From Salinarimonas sp. (lineage in GTDB: Bacteria; Pseudomonadota; Alphaproteobacteria; Rhizobiales; Beijerinckiaceae), in NCBI RefSeq assembly GCF_040111675.1, contig NZ_CP157794.1:1571501-1635500 (forward strand): 64,000 bases of DNA. The letters run 5' to 3'. Below are positions 44,016 through 52,676 of this stretch, one piece after another. Numbering within the stretch: position 1 is the stretch's first letter; each line of letters starts with the position of its first letter. Under the pieces are notes generated by a model. That model saw only the letters and a program-made list of their open reading frames with translations. It made no database searches and had not been told where the DNA came from. The position numbers and the translations under genes are program-made.

Positions 44016-44669
44016 CATCGCCCCGTCGAGCAGGAGACGCACGAGCCCCTCGCGCGTCTCCGCGAAGAAGGCCTCGTCCGCCAGCGTGCGGCCCGTCACG
44101 GCCGCGACCTGCGAGGAGAAGTCGGCGTAATGCTGCGTCGTCGCCCAGATCGCGAAGATGAGCGTGTGCGGATCGACCGGGGCGAGCCGCCCGGCGGCGA
44201 TCCAGCGCTCGAGGATCGCGACCTTGTCGTCGACGAGCGCCTTCAGCGGGCCGTCGAGCACGCGTCCCAGCAGCGGCGCCCCCTGCAGGATCTCGAGGGC
44301 GAACAGCTTGGAGGCGGCGGGCATGTCGCGGGAATAGGCGAGCTTGCGGGCGACGTAGGCGGCGAGCGCCGCGCGCGGGTCGCGCCCCTCGTCGAGCTCG
44401 CGCAGGGGCTCGAGCCAGAGCTCGAGCGTGCGGCGGAGGACCGCGAGATAGAGCGCGTCCTTGGTCTTGAAGTAGTAGAGGAGGTTCGGCTTGGAAAGCC
44501 CTGCCGCCGCTGCGATCGCGTCGATGCGGGCGCCGTGGTAGCCGCGGCTCGCGAAGGCGTCGAGCGCCGCGTCGAGAATGCGCTCCTCGTTGGCCTCGCC
44601 CGCCCGGGTGCGCAGGCCGTTGCGCGACGTCGTCGTCTCCTGCTCGCCCACGCGGATCGCCTCGTCCAT
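44001..44669 (-). CDS. rutR: TetR-family pyrimidine regulator RutR
   Basis: 222 residues from the ATG at 44669, with GGGAGG six bases upstream. The N-terminal HTH (ILDAALDAFASRGYHGARID, then IAAAAGLSKPNLLYYFKTKDALY) and the ligand domain (KLAYSRDMPAASKLFALEIL, IWATTQHYADFSSQVAAVTG) follow E. coli RutR closely along the whole length. RutR is a repressor/activator that binds uracil and thymine. The RutR-like operator 2.8 kb away before preT makes this locus its target. It is convergent with preA and divergent from the importer genes. Confidence 0.92.
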   Translation of the reverse strand: MDEAIRVGEQETTTSRNGLRTRAGEANEERILDAALDAFASRGYHGARIDAIAAAAGLSKPNLLYYFKTKDALYLAVLRRTLELWLEPLRELDEGRDPRAALAAYVARKLAYSRDMPAASKLFALEILQGAPLLGRVLDGPLKALVDDKVAILERWIAAGRLAPVDPHTLIFAIWATTQHYADFSSQVAAVTGRTLADEAFFAETREGLVRLLLDGAMPRGT

Positions 44670-44947
44670 GCCGTCCTCCCAGCTTGCCGCGACCGTATGG
44701 CCGGGATGCGGCGCGAGGCAAGCGCCGATGGCCACGCTTCTCGTGTGGTTTCTTTGCCGCGGCGTGGGGCGGGATGCCGAAGGGATGGGCAGGGGCAGCC
44801 GGCCTCGCGTCCGCGATCCGCGCTGACGCGCGCGGCACGGGTCTTGCCGGGGACGAGGCGTGAACGGAGCGGATCGGGCTCTTGCGCCGTCGGCGCGTGC
44901 GGACGAAGCTGAGGGGGTACGGGAACGACATGCGTCTGGAGGAGTAC

Positions 44948-45790
44948 ATGGCTGGGTCCGCCGCACCGATCGGCGTCGGCGAGGGTGCTCCCGCATCCGC
45001 GGCGGCGGGCGATGCGCCGGTGATCGACGTCCGGGGGCTCTCGCTGACCTTCCAGACCGCGGACGGGCCGGTCTACGCGCTCTCCGACGTCGACCTCCAG
45101 GTCGCGGAAGGCGAGTTCGTCTCCTTCATCGGCCCCTCCGGCTGCGGCAAGACCACGCTGCTGCGCGTCATCGCCGATCTGGAGCGCGCCACCGGCGGCT
45201 CGATCGGGGTCAACGGCATGACGCCGGAGGAAGCCCGCCTGAAGCGCGCCTACGGCTTCGTCTTCCAGGCGCCGGCGCTCTATCCCTGGCGCACGGTCGG
45301 CCGCAACGTCGAGCTCCCGCTCGAGATCTTCGGGCTCTCCAAGGCGGAGCGGCGGGCGCGGGTCGCCGAGATGCTCGAGCTCGTCAATCTCGCGGGCTTC
45401 GAGAAGAAATATCCCTGGCAGCTCTCCGGCGGCATGCAGCAGCGCGCCTCCATCGCCCGCGCGCTCTCCTTCGACCCGCAGCTGCTGCTGATGGACGAGC
45501 CCTTCGGCGCGCTGGACGAGATCGTGCGCGACCACCTGAACGAGCAGCTCCTCCAGCTCTGGGCGAAGACCAGGAAGACGGTCGTCTTCGTCACGCACTC
45601 GATCCCGGAGGCGGTGTTCCTCTCCACCAAGATCGTGGTGATGTCGCCGCGTCCCGGCCGGATCATCGACGTCATCGACTGCGATCTCGGCCCGGACCGC
45701 CCCCTCGACATCCGCGAGACGCCCGAATTCCTGAAGATCGCCCACCGCGTCCGCGAGGGGCTCCGTGCGGGGCATTCGTACGATGATTGA
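44948..45790 (+). CDS. ABC importer ATPase (putative pyrimidine uptake)
   Basis: 280 residues from the ATG at 44948, which has GGAGGAG just upstream; an ATG six codons earlier (44930) is also possible. Walker A is GPSGCGKTT, the Q-loop VFQAPALYPW, the signature LSGGMQQR, Walker B LLLMDEPFGALDE and the H-loop FVTHSIPEA. It is closest to the nitrate/sulfonate/taurine group (SsuB/TauB type) that pairs with NMT1/THI5-like binding proteins, as here. The substrate is inferred from the surrounding pyrimidine genes. Confidence 0.9.
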   Translation: MAGSAAPIGVGEGAPASAAAGDAPVIDVRGLSLTFQTADGPVYALSDVDLQVAEGEFVSFIGPSGCGKTTLLRVIADLERATGGSIGVNGMTPEEARLKRAYGFVFQAPALYPWRTVGRNVELPLEIFGLSKAERRARVAEMLELVNLAGFEKKYPWQLSGGMQQRASIARALSFDPQLLLMDEPFGALDEIVRDHLNEQLLQLWAKTRKTVVFVTHSIPEAVFLSTKIVVMSPRPGRIIDVIDCDLGPDRPLDIRETPEFLKIAHRVREGLRAGHSYDD

Positions 45791-45806
45791 GGGGGTGCGC
45801 GCGGCC

Positions 45807-46007
45807 GTCCGGGATGACGGGGGTTGTCACCCCGGGTCGCGAAGCGGGCCCGGGGCCCAGAACCGCAGGTGTGTCTCTCAGCGTGCGCGGCAGCGCGCGC
45901 GTCCACGGACCTTGCCGGAAGCCATCCCCGCCGCGGCGCTCGCGCGCCGCTCTCCGAAGACCTGTGGTTCTGGGTCCCGGACTTGCTTCGCAATCCGGGA
46001 TGACGGG
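45807..46007. repeat. Intergenic palindromic repeat E (ATPase-permease gap)
   Basis: About 200 bases in the 228-base gap between the ABC ATPase and permease genes. It starts GTCCGGGATGACGGGGG and ends ATCCGGGATGACGGGGG, with inverted arms GGGCCCAGAACCGCAGG (left) and CCTGTGGTTCTGGGTCCC (right) and a smaller dyad CCCGGGTCGCGAAGCGGG. It is unlike repeats B and C in sequence. No open frame in it looks real. Confidence 0.75.
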
Positions 46008-46018
46008 GGAGGGCGCCC

Positions 46019-46960
46019 ATGACCGCCGGAACCAGCTCCTCCACCACCGTCCCCCTCGTCGGCGCGGCCCGTCCCGGCCTTCTCGGCAAGCTCTGGCGCG
46101 GCAATCTCGGCCCCGTCCTCGTCGTCGTCGCCGTCATCATGGCGATCTGGTACGTCGCCGCGATCTGGATGAACTGGCAGGGCGTCTCCGAGCGCTTCGC
46201 CCGCATGGGCCAGGAGGCGACCGCGAGCACGGTCTTCTGGCAGACCATGGCCGAGGACCGGCCGATGCTGCCCGCGCCGCACCAGATCCTGGTCGAGCTC
46301 GACAAGACCATCCTCGACACCGCGCCCACCTCGCGGCGCAGCCTCGTCTACCACGCCACCGAGACCATCTCGGCGACGCTGGTGGGCTTCCTGATGGGCT
46401 CGGCGCTCGGCGTCCTGCTCGCCGTGGGGATCGTCCACCTGAAGACCCTCGAGAAGAGCCTGATGCCCTGGGTGATCTCCTCGCAGACCGTGCCGATCCT
46501 CGCCATCGCGCCGATCATCGTGGTGGTGCTGGGCTCGATCGGCCTGCGCGGGCTGATCCCGAAGGCGATCATCTCGTCCTATCTCTGCTTCTTCCCGGTC
46601 ACCATCGGGATGGTGAAGGGGCTGGAGGCGCCCGACCGCATCCAGAGGGACCTGATGCGCACCTATTCGGCGTCGGGCTGGGAGATCTTCTGGAAGCTGC
46701 GCCTGCCGGCCTCGCTGCCCTACCTCTTCGCCTCTCTCAAGGTCGCGATCGCGATCTCGCTCGTCGGCGCCATCGTCGCCGAGCTGCCGACCGGCGCGCA
46801 GGCGGGGCTCGGCGCGCGGCTGCTGGCGGGCTCCTATTACGGGCAGACGATCCAGATCTGGTCGGCCCTCGTCGTCGCGGCCGCCTGCGCGGCGCTCCTC
46901 GTCGTCGCGGTGGGCCTCCTCGAGAAGGCGGTGATGCGCGCCATGGGAGGCCGGCCGTGA
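46019..46960 (+). CDS. ABC importer permease 1 (putative pyrimidine uptake)
   Basis: 313 residues with about six membrane helices. The first is at ~33-52, followed by a periplasmic stretch of about 60 residues (WMNWQGVSERFARMGQEATA). The BPD_transp_1 EAA loop is in RTYSASGWEIFWKLRLPASL, where the ATPase docks. SsuC/TauC-like. It follows repeat E. The stop overlaps the second permease start by four bases (GTGA). Confidence 0.9.
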   Translation: MTAGTSSSTTVPLVGAARPGLLGKLWRGNLGPVLVVVAVIMAIWYVAAIWMNWQGVSERFARMGQEATASTVFWQTMAEDRPMLPAPHQILVELDKTILDTAPTSRRSLVYHATETISATLVGFLMGSALGVLLAVGIVHLKTLEKSLMPWVISSQTVPILAIAPIIVVVLGSIGLRGLIPKAIISSYLCFFPVTIGMVKGLEAPDRIQRDLMRTYSASGWEIFWKLRLPASLPYLFASLKVAIAISLVGAIVAELPTGAQAGLGARLLAGSYYGQTIQIWSALVVAAACAALLVVAVGLLEKAVMRAMGGRP

Positions 46961-47940
46961 GCGGGTTCCTGGCCCGCCGCCTCGCGAGCCCGGCCAGGGT
47001 CGCCTGGCTGATCGCGCTGACCTGGGTCGGCTGCGTCTACGCGCTCGGGCTGGTACATCAGCCCGACGTCGCGGGCGAGGCGGGCGGCGGCTTCTGGGCG
47101 CTGGTGATCGCGCTCTGGGCGGCGGCGACGCTCTCCGTCTCCGGGCTCGCCGGCCTGAAGACGCGCTCCAAGACGGGGAAGGCCGCGGTCGACCTCCTCA
47201 CGCCGCTCCTGTTCGGCGCCTTCCTGTTCTTCCTGTGGGAGGTGATCGTCGTCGGCTTCGGCGTGCCGCCGGCTCTGATGCCGCCGCCGTCGGCCATCTT
47301 CGAGCGCTTCCTCGCCTCGAGCGACCTGCTCTGGGCGGATTTCCGGCAGACCTTCCTCAAGGGCGTGCTCGCCGGCTACGCCATCGGCTGCCTGTCGGGC
47401 TTCGCGGTGGCGATCCTCGCCGACCGCGTGCCGTTCCTGCGGCGCGGGCTGCTGCCCGTCGGCAACTTCGTCGCCGCGCTCCCCATCATCGGCATCGCGC
47501 CGATCATGGTGATGTGGTTCGGCTTCGACTGGCAGTCCAAGGCCGCGGTCGTCGTGGTGATGACCTTCTTCCCCATGCTGGTGAACGTCGTCGCCGGCCT
47601 GGAGGAGGCGTCCCGAATGGAGCGCGACCTGATGCGCTCCTACGCGGCGGGCTACTGGGAGACGCTGGTGAAGCTGCGGCTCCCGGCGGCGTTGCCCTTC
47701 GTCTTCAACGCGCTGAAGATCAACTCGACCCTCGCCCTCATCGGCGCGATCGTGGCCGAGTTCTTCGGCACGCCCATCGTGGGCATGGGCTTTCGCATCT
47801 CGGCCGAGGCGGCGCGCCTCGGCCTCGACATGGTCTGGGCCGTGATCGCGCTCGCCGCGATCGCCGGTTCCGCCTTCTACGGTCTCGTCGCGCTGATCGA
47901 GCGCGCCGCGACCTTCTGGCATCCGTCGATCCGCAAATAA
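46957..47940 (+). CDS. ABC importer permease 2 (putative pyrimidine uptake)
   Basis: 327 residues from GTG 46957. Two extra N-terminal helices (~17-35 and ~47-63) precede the normal permease core. The EAA loop is MRSYAAGYWETLVKLRLPAA. It forms a heterodimer with the preceding permease, inferred from their overlap and their different sequences; most SsuC-type systems use a homodimer. Followed 36 bases later by the binding protein. Confidence 0.9.
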   Translation: MSGFLARRLASPARVAWLIALTWVGCVYALGLVHQPDVAGEAGGGFWALVIALWAAATLSVSGLAGLKTRSKTGKAAVDLLTPLLFGAFLFFLWEVIVVGFGVPPALMPPPSAIFERFLASSDLLWADFRQTFLKGVLAGYAIGCLSGFAVAILADRVPFLRRGLLPVGNFVAALPIIGIAPIMVMWFGFDWQSKAAVVVVMTFFPMLVNVVAGLEEASRMERDLMRSYAAGYWETLVKLRLPAALPFVFNALKINSTLALIGAIVAEFFGTPIVGMGFRISAEAARLGLDMVWAVIALAAIAGSAFYGLVALIERAATFWHPSIRK

Positions 47941-47976
47941 GAGGGGTGCGGCGACGGCAGTGAGGGAGAGAGGAAC

Positions 47977-48990
47977 ATGCTGAAGAAGACGGTACTCTCA
48001 GGGGCCGTGGGGCTCGGGCTTCTCGTCGGGATGGGCGCCGGCGCGCAGGCGCAGGACATGACCGACATCACGCTCCAGCTGAAATGGGTCACCCAGGCCC
48101 AGTTCGCGGGCTATTACGTGGCCAAGGACAAGGGCTTCTACGAGGAGGAGAACCTCGACGTCACGATCAACCCGGGCGGCCCGGACATCGCGCCCCCGCA
48201 GCTGATCGCCGGCGGCGGCGCCGACGTGATCGTCGAGTGGATGCCGGCGGCGCTCGCCGCCCGCGAGCGCGGCGTGCCGCTCGTCAACATCGCCCAGCCC
48301 TTCGAGCTCTCGGGCATGATGCTGACCTGCCGCGAGGACACCGGCATCGAGAGCCCGGAGGACTTCCCGGGCAAGACGCTCGGCGTCTGGTTCGCCGGCA
48401 ACGAGTATCCGTTCCTCGCCTGGATGTCGCGGCTCGGCCTCGCCACCGACGGATCCGACGGCGGCGTCACCGTGCTGCGCCAGGGCTTCAACGTCGACCC
48501 GCTGATCCAGGGCCAGGCGGACTGCGTCTCGACCATGACCTACAACGAATACTGGCAGGTCATCGACGCGGGCTTCACGCCCGAGCAGCTCGTCGTCTTC
48601 CCCTATTCGGACCAGGGCGTCGCCACGCTGGAGGACGGCCTCTACGTCGACGAGAACCGGCTCGAGGATCCGGAATTCGTCGACGCCATGGCCCGCTTCG
48701 TCCGCGCCTCGATGAAGGGCTGGGAGTACGCCCGCGAGAACCCGGAAGAGGCGGCCATGATCGTGCTCGAGAACGACGCCACCGGCGCCCAGACCGAGGA
48801 GCACCAGGTCCGGATGATGGGCGAGATCGCCAAGCTCCTCGACACCGGCGAGGGCGCGGGCCGTCTCGACCCGGCCGACTACGAGCGCACCGTCGAGACG
48901 CTGCTCTCGTCGGGCGGCGACAGCCCGGTCATCTCCGAGGCCCCCGAGGGCGCCTGGACGCACGTGATCGTCGACGAGGCGGGCCTCTGA
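47977..48990 (+). CDS. ABC importer substrate-binding protein, NMT1/THI5-like
   Basis: 337 residues with a signal peptide (VGLGLLVGMGAGAQAQ). The mature chain is an NMT1/THI5-like fold: DITLQLKWVTQAQFAGYYVA, KGFYEEENLDVTINPGG, GGGADVIVEWMPAALAARER. This family binds aromatic or pyrimidine-like ligands such as hydroxymethylpyrimidine, nitrate or sulfonates. Its position before hydA makes uracil, thymine or a dihydropyrimidine/hydantoin the likely ligand. Thiamine-precursor uptake is the main alternative, but no thi genes are near. Confidence 0.88.
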   Translation: MLKKTVLSGAVGLGLLVGMGAGAQAQDMTDITLQLKWVTQAQFAGYYVAKDKGFYEEENLDVTINPGGPDIAPPQLIAGGGADVIVEWMPAALAARERGVPLVNIAQPFELSGMMLTCREDTGIESPEDFPGKTLGVWFAGNEYPFLAWMSRLGLATDGSDGGVTVLRQGFNVDPLIQGQADCVSTMTYNEYWQVIDAGFTPEQLVVFPYSDQGVATLEDGLYVDENRLEDPEFVDAMARFVRASMKGWEYARENPEEAAMIVLENDATGAQTEEHQVRMMGEIAKLLDTGEGAGRLDPADYERTVETLLSSGGDSPVISEAPEGAWTHVIVDEAGL

Positions 48991-49069
48991 GGCTGCGACA
49001 CCAGGGGCCGGCCGCGTCGCCGGCCGGTCCCGCCACCGAACGAAACGGACAATGCGAGGGGAGGGCGCC

Positions 49070-50530
49070 ATGGCCTTCGTGATCAAGGGCGGAACCGTCG
49101 TCAACGCGGACATCGCCGAGCGCGCCGACGTGCTCGTCGAAGGGGAGACCATCGTCGCGGTCGGGCCGGACCTCGAGGTCCCGGCGGGCGCCGAGGTGAT
49201 CGACGCCACCGGCGCCTACGTCATGCCGGGCGGTCTCGACCCGCACACGCACATGGAGTTCCACTTCATGGGCACGGTCTCGGCCGACGACTTCGAGTGG
49301 GGCACCAAGGCCGCGCTCGCCGGCGGCACGACCATGATCGTCGACTTCTGCATCCCGGGCCCCGGCCAGCGCATGACCGAGGCCTATCGGGACTGGCGGG
49401 CGAAGTCCGAGAAGGCGGCGGCGGACTATTCCTACCACCTCGCCGTGACGGACTGGACCGAAGAGATCTTCGACGACATGGCCGTCATCGTGAACGAGTG
49501 CGGCGTCAACACCTTCAAGCATTTCATGGCGTACAAGGGCGCGCTGATGGTGGAGGACGACGTGCTCTTCCACTCCTTCAAGCGCTGCGCCGATCTCGGC
49601 GCCATGGCGATGGTCCACGCCGAGAACGGCGAGGTCGTCGCGCAATTGCAGGAGGACTACATGGGCCGCGGCATGAGCGGTCCCGAGTTCCACGCCTATT
49701 CGCGCCCGCCCGAGGTCGAGGGCGAGGCGGCCAACCGCGCGATCATGATCGCCGACATGGCCGGCTGCCAGCTCTACATCGTGCACGTGTCGTGCAAGGA
49801 GGCGCACGAGGCCATCGCCCGCGCCCGCGCCGCCGGCAAGCGCGTCTACGGCGAGCCGCTGATCCAGCACCTGACGCTCGACGAGACCGACTACCACAAC
49901 ACCGATTGGGTCTACGCCGCGCGCCGCGTGATGTCCCCGCCCTTCCGGCCGAAGAAGCACCAGGAGAACCTCTGGCACGGGCTCCAGGCCGGCTCGCTGC
50001 AGGTGGTCGCGACCGACCATTGCGCCTTCACCACCGAGCAGAAGCTCATGGGCGTCGACGACTTCCGCAAGATCCCCAACGGCACCGGCGGCCTTCAGGA
50101 CCGCATGCCGGTGCTGTGGACGCACGGCGTGCGCACGGGGCTCCTCACGCCGAGCGAGTTCGTGGCCGCGACCTCGGCGAACTCGGCCCGGATCCTCAAT
50201 TGCTATCCCCGCAAGGGCGCGATCCGCAAGGGCGCGGACGCGGACATCGTGATCTGGGACCCGGAGGCGACGAAGACGATCTCGGCCGCGTCCCAGGTCT
50301 CGCGGATCGACTACAACGTCTTCGAGGGCATGGAGGTGACGGGCCTGCCGGCCAAGGTGTTCCTGCGCGGCCGGCTCGCGGCGGAGAACGGCCAGGTCAT
50401 CGCCGATCGCGGCTGGGGGACCTTCATCCCGAGGAAGCCCTTCCCCGCGCCGGCGACCGCGCTCGCCACCTTCAAGGCGCTCACCGCGCCGCGCCCGATC
50501 GTGCGCGAGCACGGGACGGTGGTGCCGTAA
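49070..50530 (+). CDS. hydA: Dihydropyrimidinase / D-hydantoinase
   Basis: 486 residues from the ATG at 49070 (GGGGAGGG upstream). A cyclic amidohydrolase with a binuclear zinc site: H59-x-H61 in GLDPHTHMEFHF, the carboxylated lysine in NTFKHFMAYKG (K156 by analogy), His in MVHAENG and HVSCKEAHE, and Asp in VVATDHCAF. It opens the ring of dihydrouracil/dihydrothymine to the N-carbamoyl-beta-amino acid, the second step after PreT-PreA. 79 bases after the binding-protein gene. Confidence 0.95.
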   Translation: MAFVIKGGTVVNADIAERADVLVEGETIVAVGPDLEVPAGAEVIDATGAYVMPGGLDPHTHMEFHFMGTVSADDFEWGTKAALAGGTTMIVDFCIPGPGQRMTEAYRDWRAKSEKAAADYSYHLAVTDWTEEIFDDMAVIVNECGVNTFKHFMAYKGALMVEDDVLFHSFKRCADLGAMAMVHAENGEVVAQLQEDYMGRGMSGPEFHAYSRPPEVEGEAANRAIMIADMAGCQLYIVHVSCKEAHEAIARARAAGKRVYGEPLIQHLTLDETDYHNTDWVYAARRVMSPPFRPKKHQENLWHGLQAGSLQVVATDHCAFTTEQKLMGVDDFRKIPNGTGGLQDRMPVLWTHGVRTGLLTPSEFVAATSANSARILNCYPRKGAIRKGADADIVIWDPEATKTISAASQVSRIDYNVFEGMEVTGLPAKVFLRGRLAAENGQVIADRGWGTFIPRKPFPAPATALATFKALTAPRPIVREHGTVVP

Positions 50531-50582
50531 CGCGCGCCTCTGCACGGCGGCTCGTCGAGACGCGCGGCGACCGCCGGATCCT

Positions 50583-50790
50583 CGTCCTTCCCTGTAGGGG
50601 AAGGTGGCTCGGCGTAGCCGAGACGGATGGGGCGCGGAGCGGAGCGACGCGTTCGGCGAAGCCGAAGCCGGGGACGGGCCGCAACGGCGCAGGTCGGGAG
50701 CCCCCGATTTCCGCTTCGCGGAACACGCCTTCGGCGTGCCCCATCCGTCCCGCCGCTTCGCGTCGGGCCACCTTCCCCTACAGGGAAGGA
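50583..50790. repeat. Intergenic palindromic repeat C (hydA-yciB gap)
   Basis: About 208 bases, the same family as repeat B. The arms are TCCTTCCCTGTAGGGGAAGG (left) and CCTTCCCCTACAGGGAAGGA (right), the second arms GACGGATGGGGCGC and GCCCCATCCGTC, and the inner modules short dyads (GGCGTAGCC, GGCGAAGCC, GCCTTCGGCG). It fills most of the 310-base gap after hydA; the rest of the gap shows nothing else. Open frames running through it are by-products of the repeat. Confidence 0.8.
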
Positions 50791-50840
50791 GAACCCATGC
50801 AGGGGAAGGAGAATTCCCGCTTCGACAGGGTACTGCCGGC

Positions 50841-51416
50841 ATGGACAAGCGACTGGTGGTGGAGCTGATCCCGGGCCCGGCCTTCCTCGTCGGGCATATG
50901 GTCGGGGGCATATTCGTGGGTGCGGGGTTCGCGGCCGTGGCGACGGGGCTCGCCATCCTGCTGCGGTGGCGGTGGGACCGAACCCTGCCCTTGATGGCGA
51001 TCTCCATCTTCGCGCTGACGATCGTCCTGCTCTCGATCGGCCTCGTCCTGGACGACACGACCTACGTCAAGGTCAGCAACACCGTCGGCTCGCTCGCATT
51101 CGCGGCCATCATCGCTTTCGGGATGCTTCTGCGGCCCAGCCTGCTGCGCCGCACGCTCGGCTACGGCATCCACATGACGAAGCACGGATGGCGCACCCTT
51201 CATGGCGCCTGGATCGGGCTTTCCGTCGCGAGGGCCGCGGCGAACGAAATCGTGTGGCGGAATTATTCGGATCGTACGTGGGCGATCTACAACGGAGTGT
51301 CGGATGTCGCGTGGATCGGGCTCTTCTTCATCGTCACCTCGATCGTGGCGCATCGTTACTGGGACGAGCGGACAGCGGGCGACGCGGTCGTGAGATCCGC
51401 TGAACTCGAGAATTGA
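50841..51416 (+). CDS. YciB/IspZ-like inner membrane protein
   Basis: 191 residues from the ATG at 50841; a longer frame runs back through repeat C and is not believed. Five or six membrane helices and the family's signature second half: MTKHGWRTLHGAWIGLSVA, then NEIVWRNYSDRTWAIYNGV. YciB (intracellular septation protein A) is an inner-membrane protein linked to cell division and envelope homeostasis. Finding it between two pyrimidine-degradation genes, 21 bases before the ureidopropionase gene, is odd. A transport role in this setting is possible but unsupported. Confidence 0.8.
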   Translation: MDKRLVVELIPGPAFLVGHMVGGIFVGAGFAAVATGLAILLRWRWDRTLPLMAISIFALTIVLLSIGLVLDDTTYVKVSNTVGSLAFAAIIAFGMLLRPSLLRRTLGYGIHMTKHGWRTLHGAWIGLSVARAAANEIVWRNYSDRTWAIYNGVSDVAWIGLFFIVTSIVAHRYWDERTAGDAVVRSAELEN

Positions 51417-51437
51417 ACACGGGGTTGGAGAAGACCA

Positions 51438-52676
51438 ATGCAGAACCTCACCATCGACGCCCAGCGCCTCTGGGACACCCTGATGGAGACCGCCAAGGTG
51501 GGCGGGACCGCAAAGGGCGGCATCAAGCGGCTCACGCTCACCGATCTCGACCGCGAGATCCGCGACTGGTTCAAGGCCGAGTGCGAGAGCCTCGGCTGCA
51601 CGGTCGTGGTCGACGAGGTGGGCAACATGTTCGCCACCCGCCCCGGTAAGCGCTCCGACGTCGCGCCGATCGCCATCGGCTCGCATCTCGACACCCAGCC
51701 CACCGGCGGCAAGTTCGACGGCGTGCTCGGCGTGCTGGGCGGGCTCGAGGTGATGCGCACGCTCCACGCGCTGGGCTACGAGACCAATGCGCCGCTGATG
51801 CTGGTCAACTGGACGAACGAGGAGGGCTCGCGCTTCGCGCCCGCCATGCTGGGCTCGGGCGTCTATGCCGGCGTCTTCGACACCGCCTTCGCCGACAGTC
51901 GCGAGGACCGCCAGGGCGTCACCTTCAAGGAGGCCATCGACGCCATCGGCTATCGCGGCACGAAGAAGCCCGGCGAGGTGACGTTCTCCGCCATGCTCGA
52001 GCTCCATATCGAGCAGGGGCCGATCCTGGAGGCCGAGGGCAAGACCATCGGCGTCGTGCAGGGCGTGCAGGGCATGCGCTGGTACGAGGTGACGCTCACC
52101 GGCCGCGAGGCGCATACCGGCTCGACGCCGATGCGGCTGCGCAAGAACGCCCTCGTCGGCGCCGCCCGCCTCGTCGACCGAATCGACGCCATCGCTCACG
52201 AGCACGCGCCGCACGCGGTCGGCACGGTGGGCCTGCTCGAGGTCACGCCGAACTCGCGCAACGTCATCCCGGGCCAGGTCTTCTTCACGGTGGACTTCCG
52301 CCATCCGGAGGACGCCGTCCTCGCGCAGATGGAGGCGAAGCTCTACGCCGTCATCGACGAGATCGCCGGCGCCATCGGGCTCGAGGCCGAACGCAAGAAG
52401 GTGTGGGACTCTCCGCCCGTGAAGTTCGACCCGGACCTGATCGCCGCCGTGCGCAACGGTGCGGAGAAGGCGGGCTTCTCGCATCGCGACATCATCTCGG
52501 GCGCCGGGCACGACGCCGCCTACACCGCCCGCGTTGCGCCGACCACCATGGTGTTCGTCCCCTGCGAGGGCGGGCTCTCGCACAACGAGGCGGAATCGAC
52601 CTCGTTCGACGAGTGCGCCGCGGGAGCGCAGGTGCTGCTCAACGCGCTCCTGGAATACGACAGCCGCTTCGCCTGA
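51438..52676 (+). CDS. pydC: Beta-ureidopropionase (N-carbamoyl amino acid amidohydrolase, M20 family)
   Basis: 412 residues. A hydantoinase/carbamoylase-family dizinc enzyme: H83-x-D (AIGSHLDTQPTGGKFDG) with bridging D94, E128-E129 (NWTNEEGSRF), His in LELHIEQGP, a dimerisation lid with GREAHTGSTPM, and the final His in GLSHNEAE. It cleaves N-carbamoyl-beta-alanine or N-carbamoyl-beta-aminoisobutyrate to the beta-amino acid, CO2 and ammonia, completing the reductive pathway begun by PreT-PreA and HydA. Allantoate amidohydrolase is the closest alternative, but there are no purine genes nearby. Confidence 0.92.
   Translation: MQNLTIDAQRLWDTLMETAKVGGTAKGGIKRLTLTDLDREIRDWFKAECESLGCTVVVDEVGNMFATRPGKRSDVAPIAIGSHLDTQPTGGKFDGVLGVLGGLEVMRTLHALGYETNAPLMLVNWTNEEGSRFAPAMLGSGVYAGVFDTAFADSREDRQGVTFKEAIDAIGYRGTKKPGEVTFSAMLELHIEQGPILEAEGKTIGVVQGVQGMRWYEVTLTGREAHTGSTPMRLRKNALVGAARLVDRIDAIAHEHAPHAVGTVGLLEVTPNSRNVIPGQVFFTVDFRHPEDAVLAQMEAKLYAVIDEIAGAIGLEAERKKVWDSPPVKFDPDLIAAVRNGAEKAGFSHRDIISGAGHDAAYTARVAPTTMVFVPCEGGLSHNEAESTSFDECAAGAQVLLNALLEYDSRFA

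Noticed and set aside
44700..44940. Second RutR operator between rutR and the importer operon
   Set aside because: Only a loose CCAC/GTGG dyad around 44733-44755 and a weak CCGTATGG are present. Neither resembles TTGACCANNTGGTCAA well enough.
8634..50790. CRISPR array or insertion sequence as the source of the palindromic repeats
   Set aside because: The elements are isolated single copies of palindromes without regular spacers, transposase genes or clear target-site duplications.
50604..50840. N-terminal extension of the YciB-like gene through repeat C
   Set aside because: The extension is translated palindrome sequence; the family similarity begins at the ATG at 50841.
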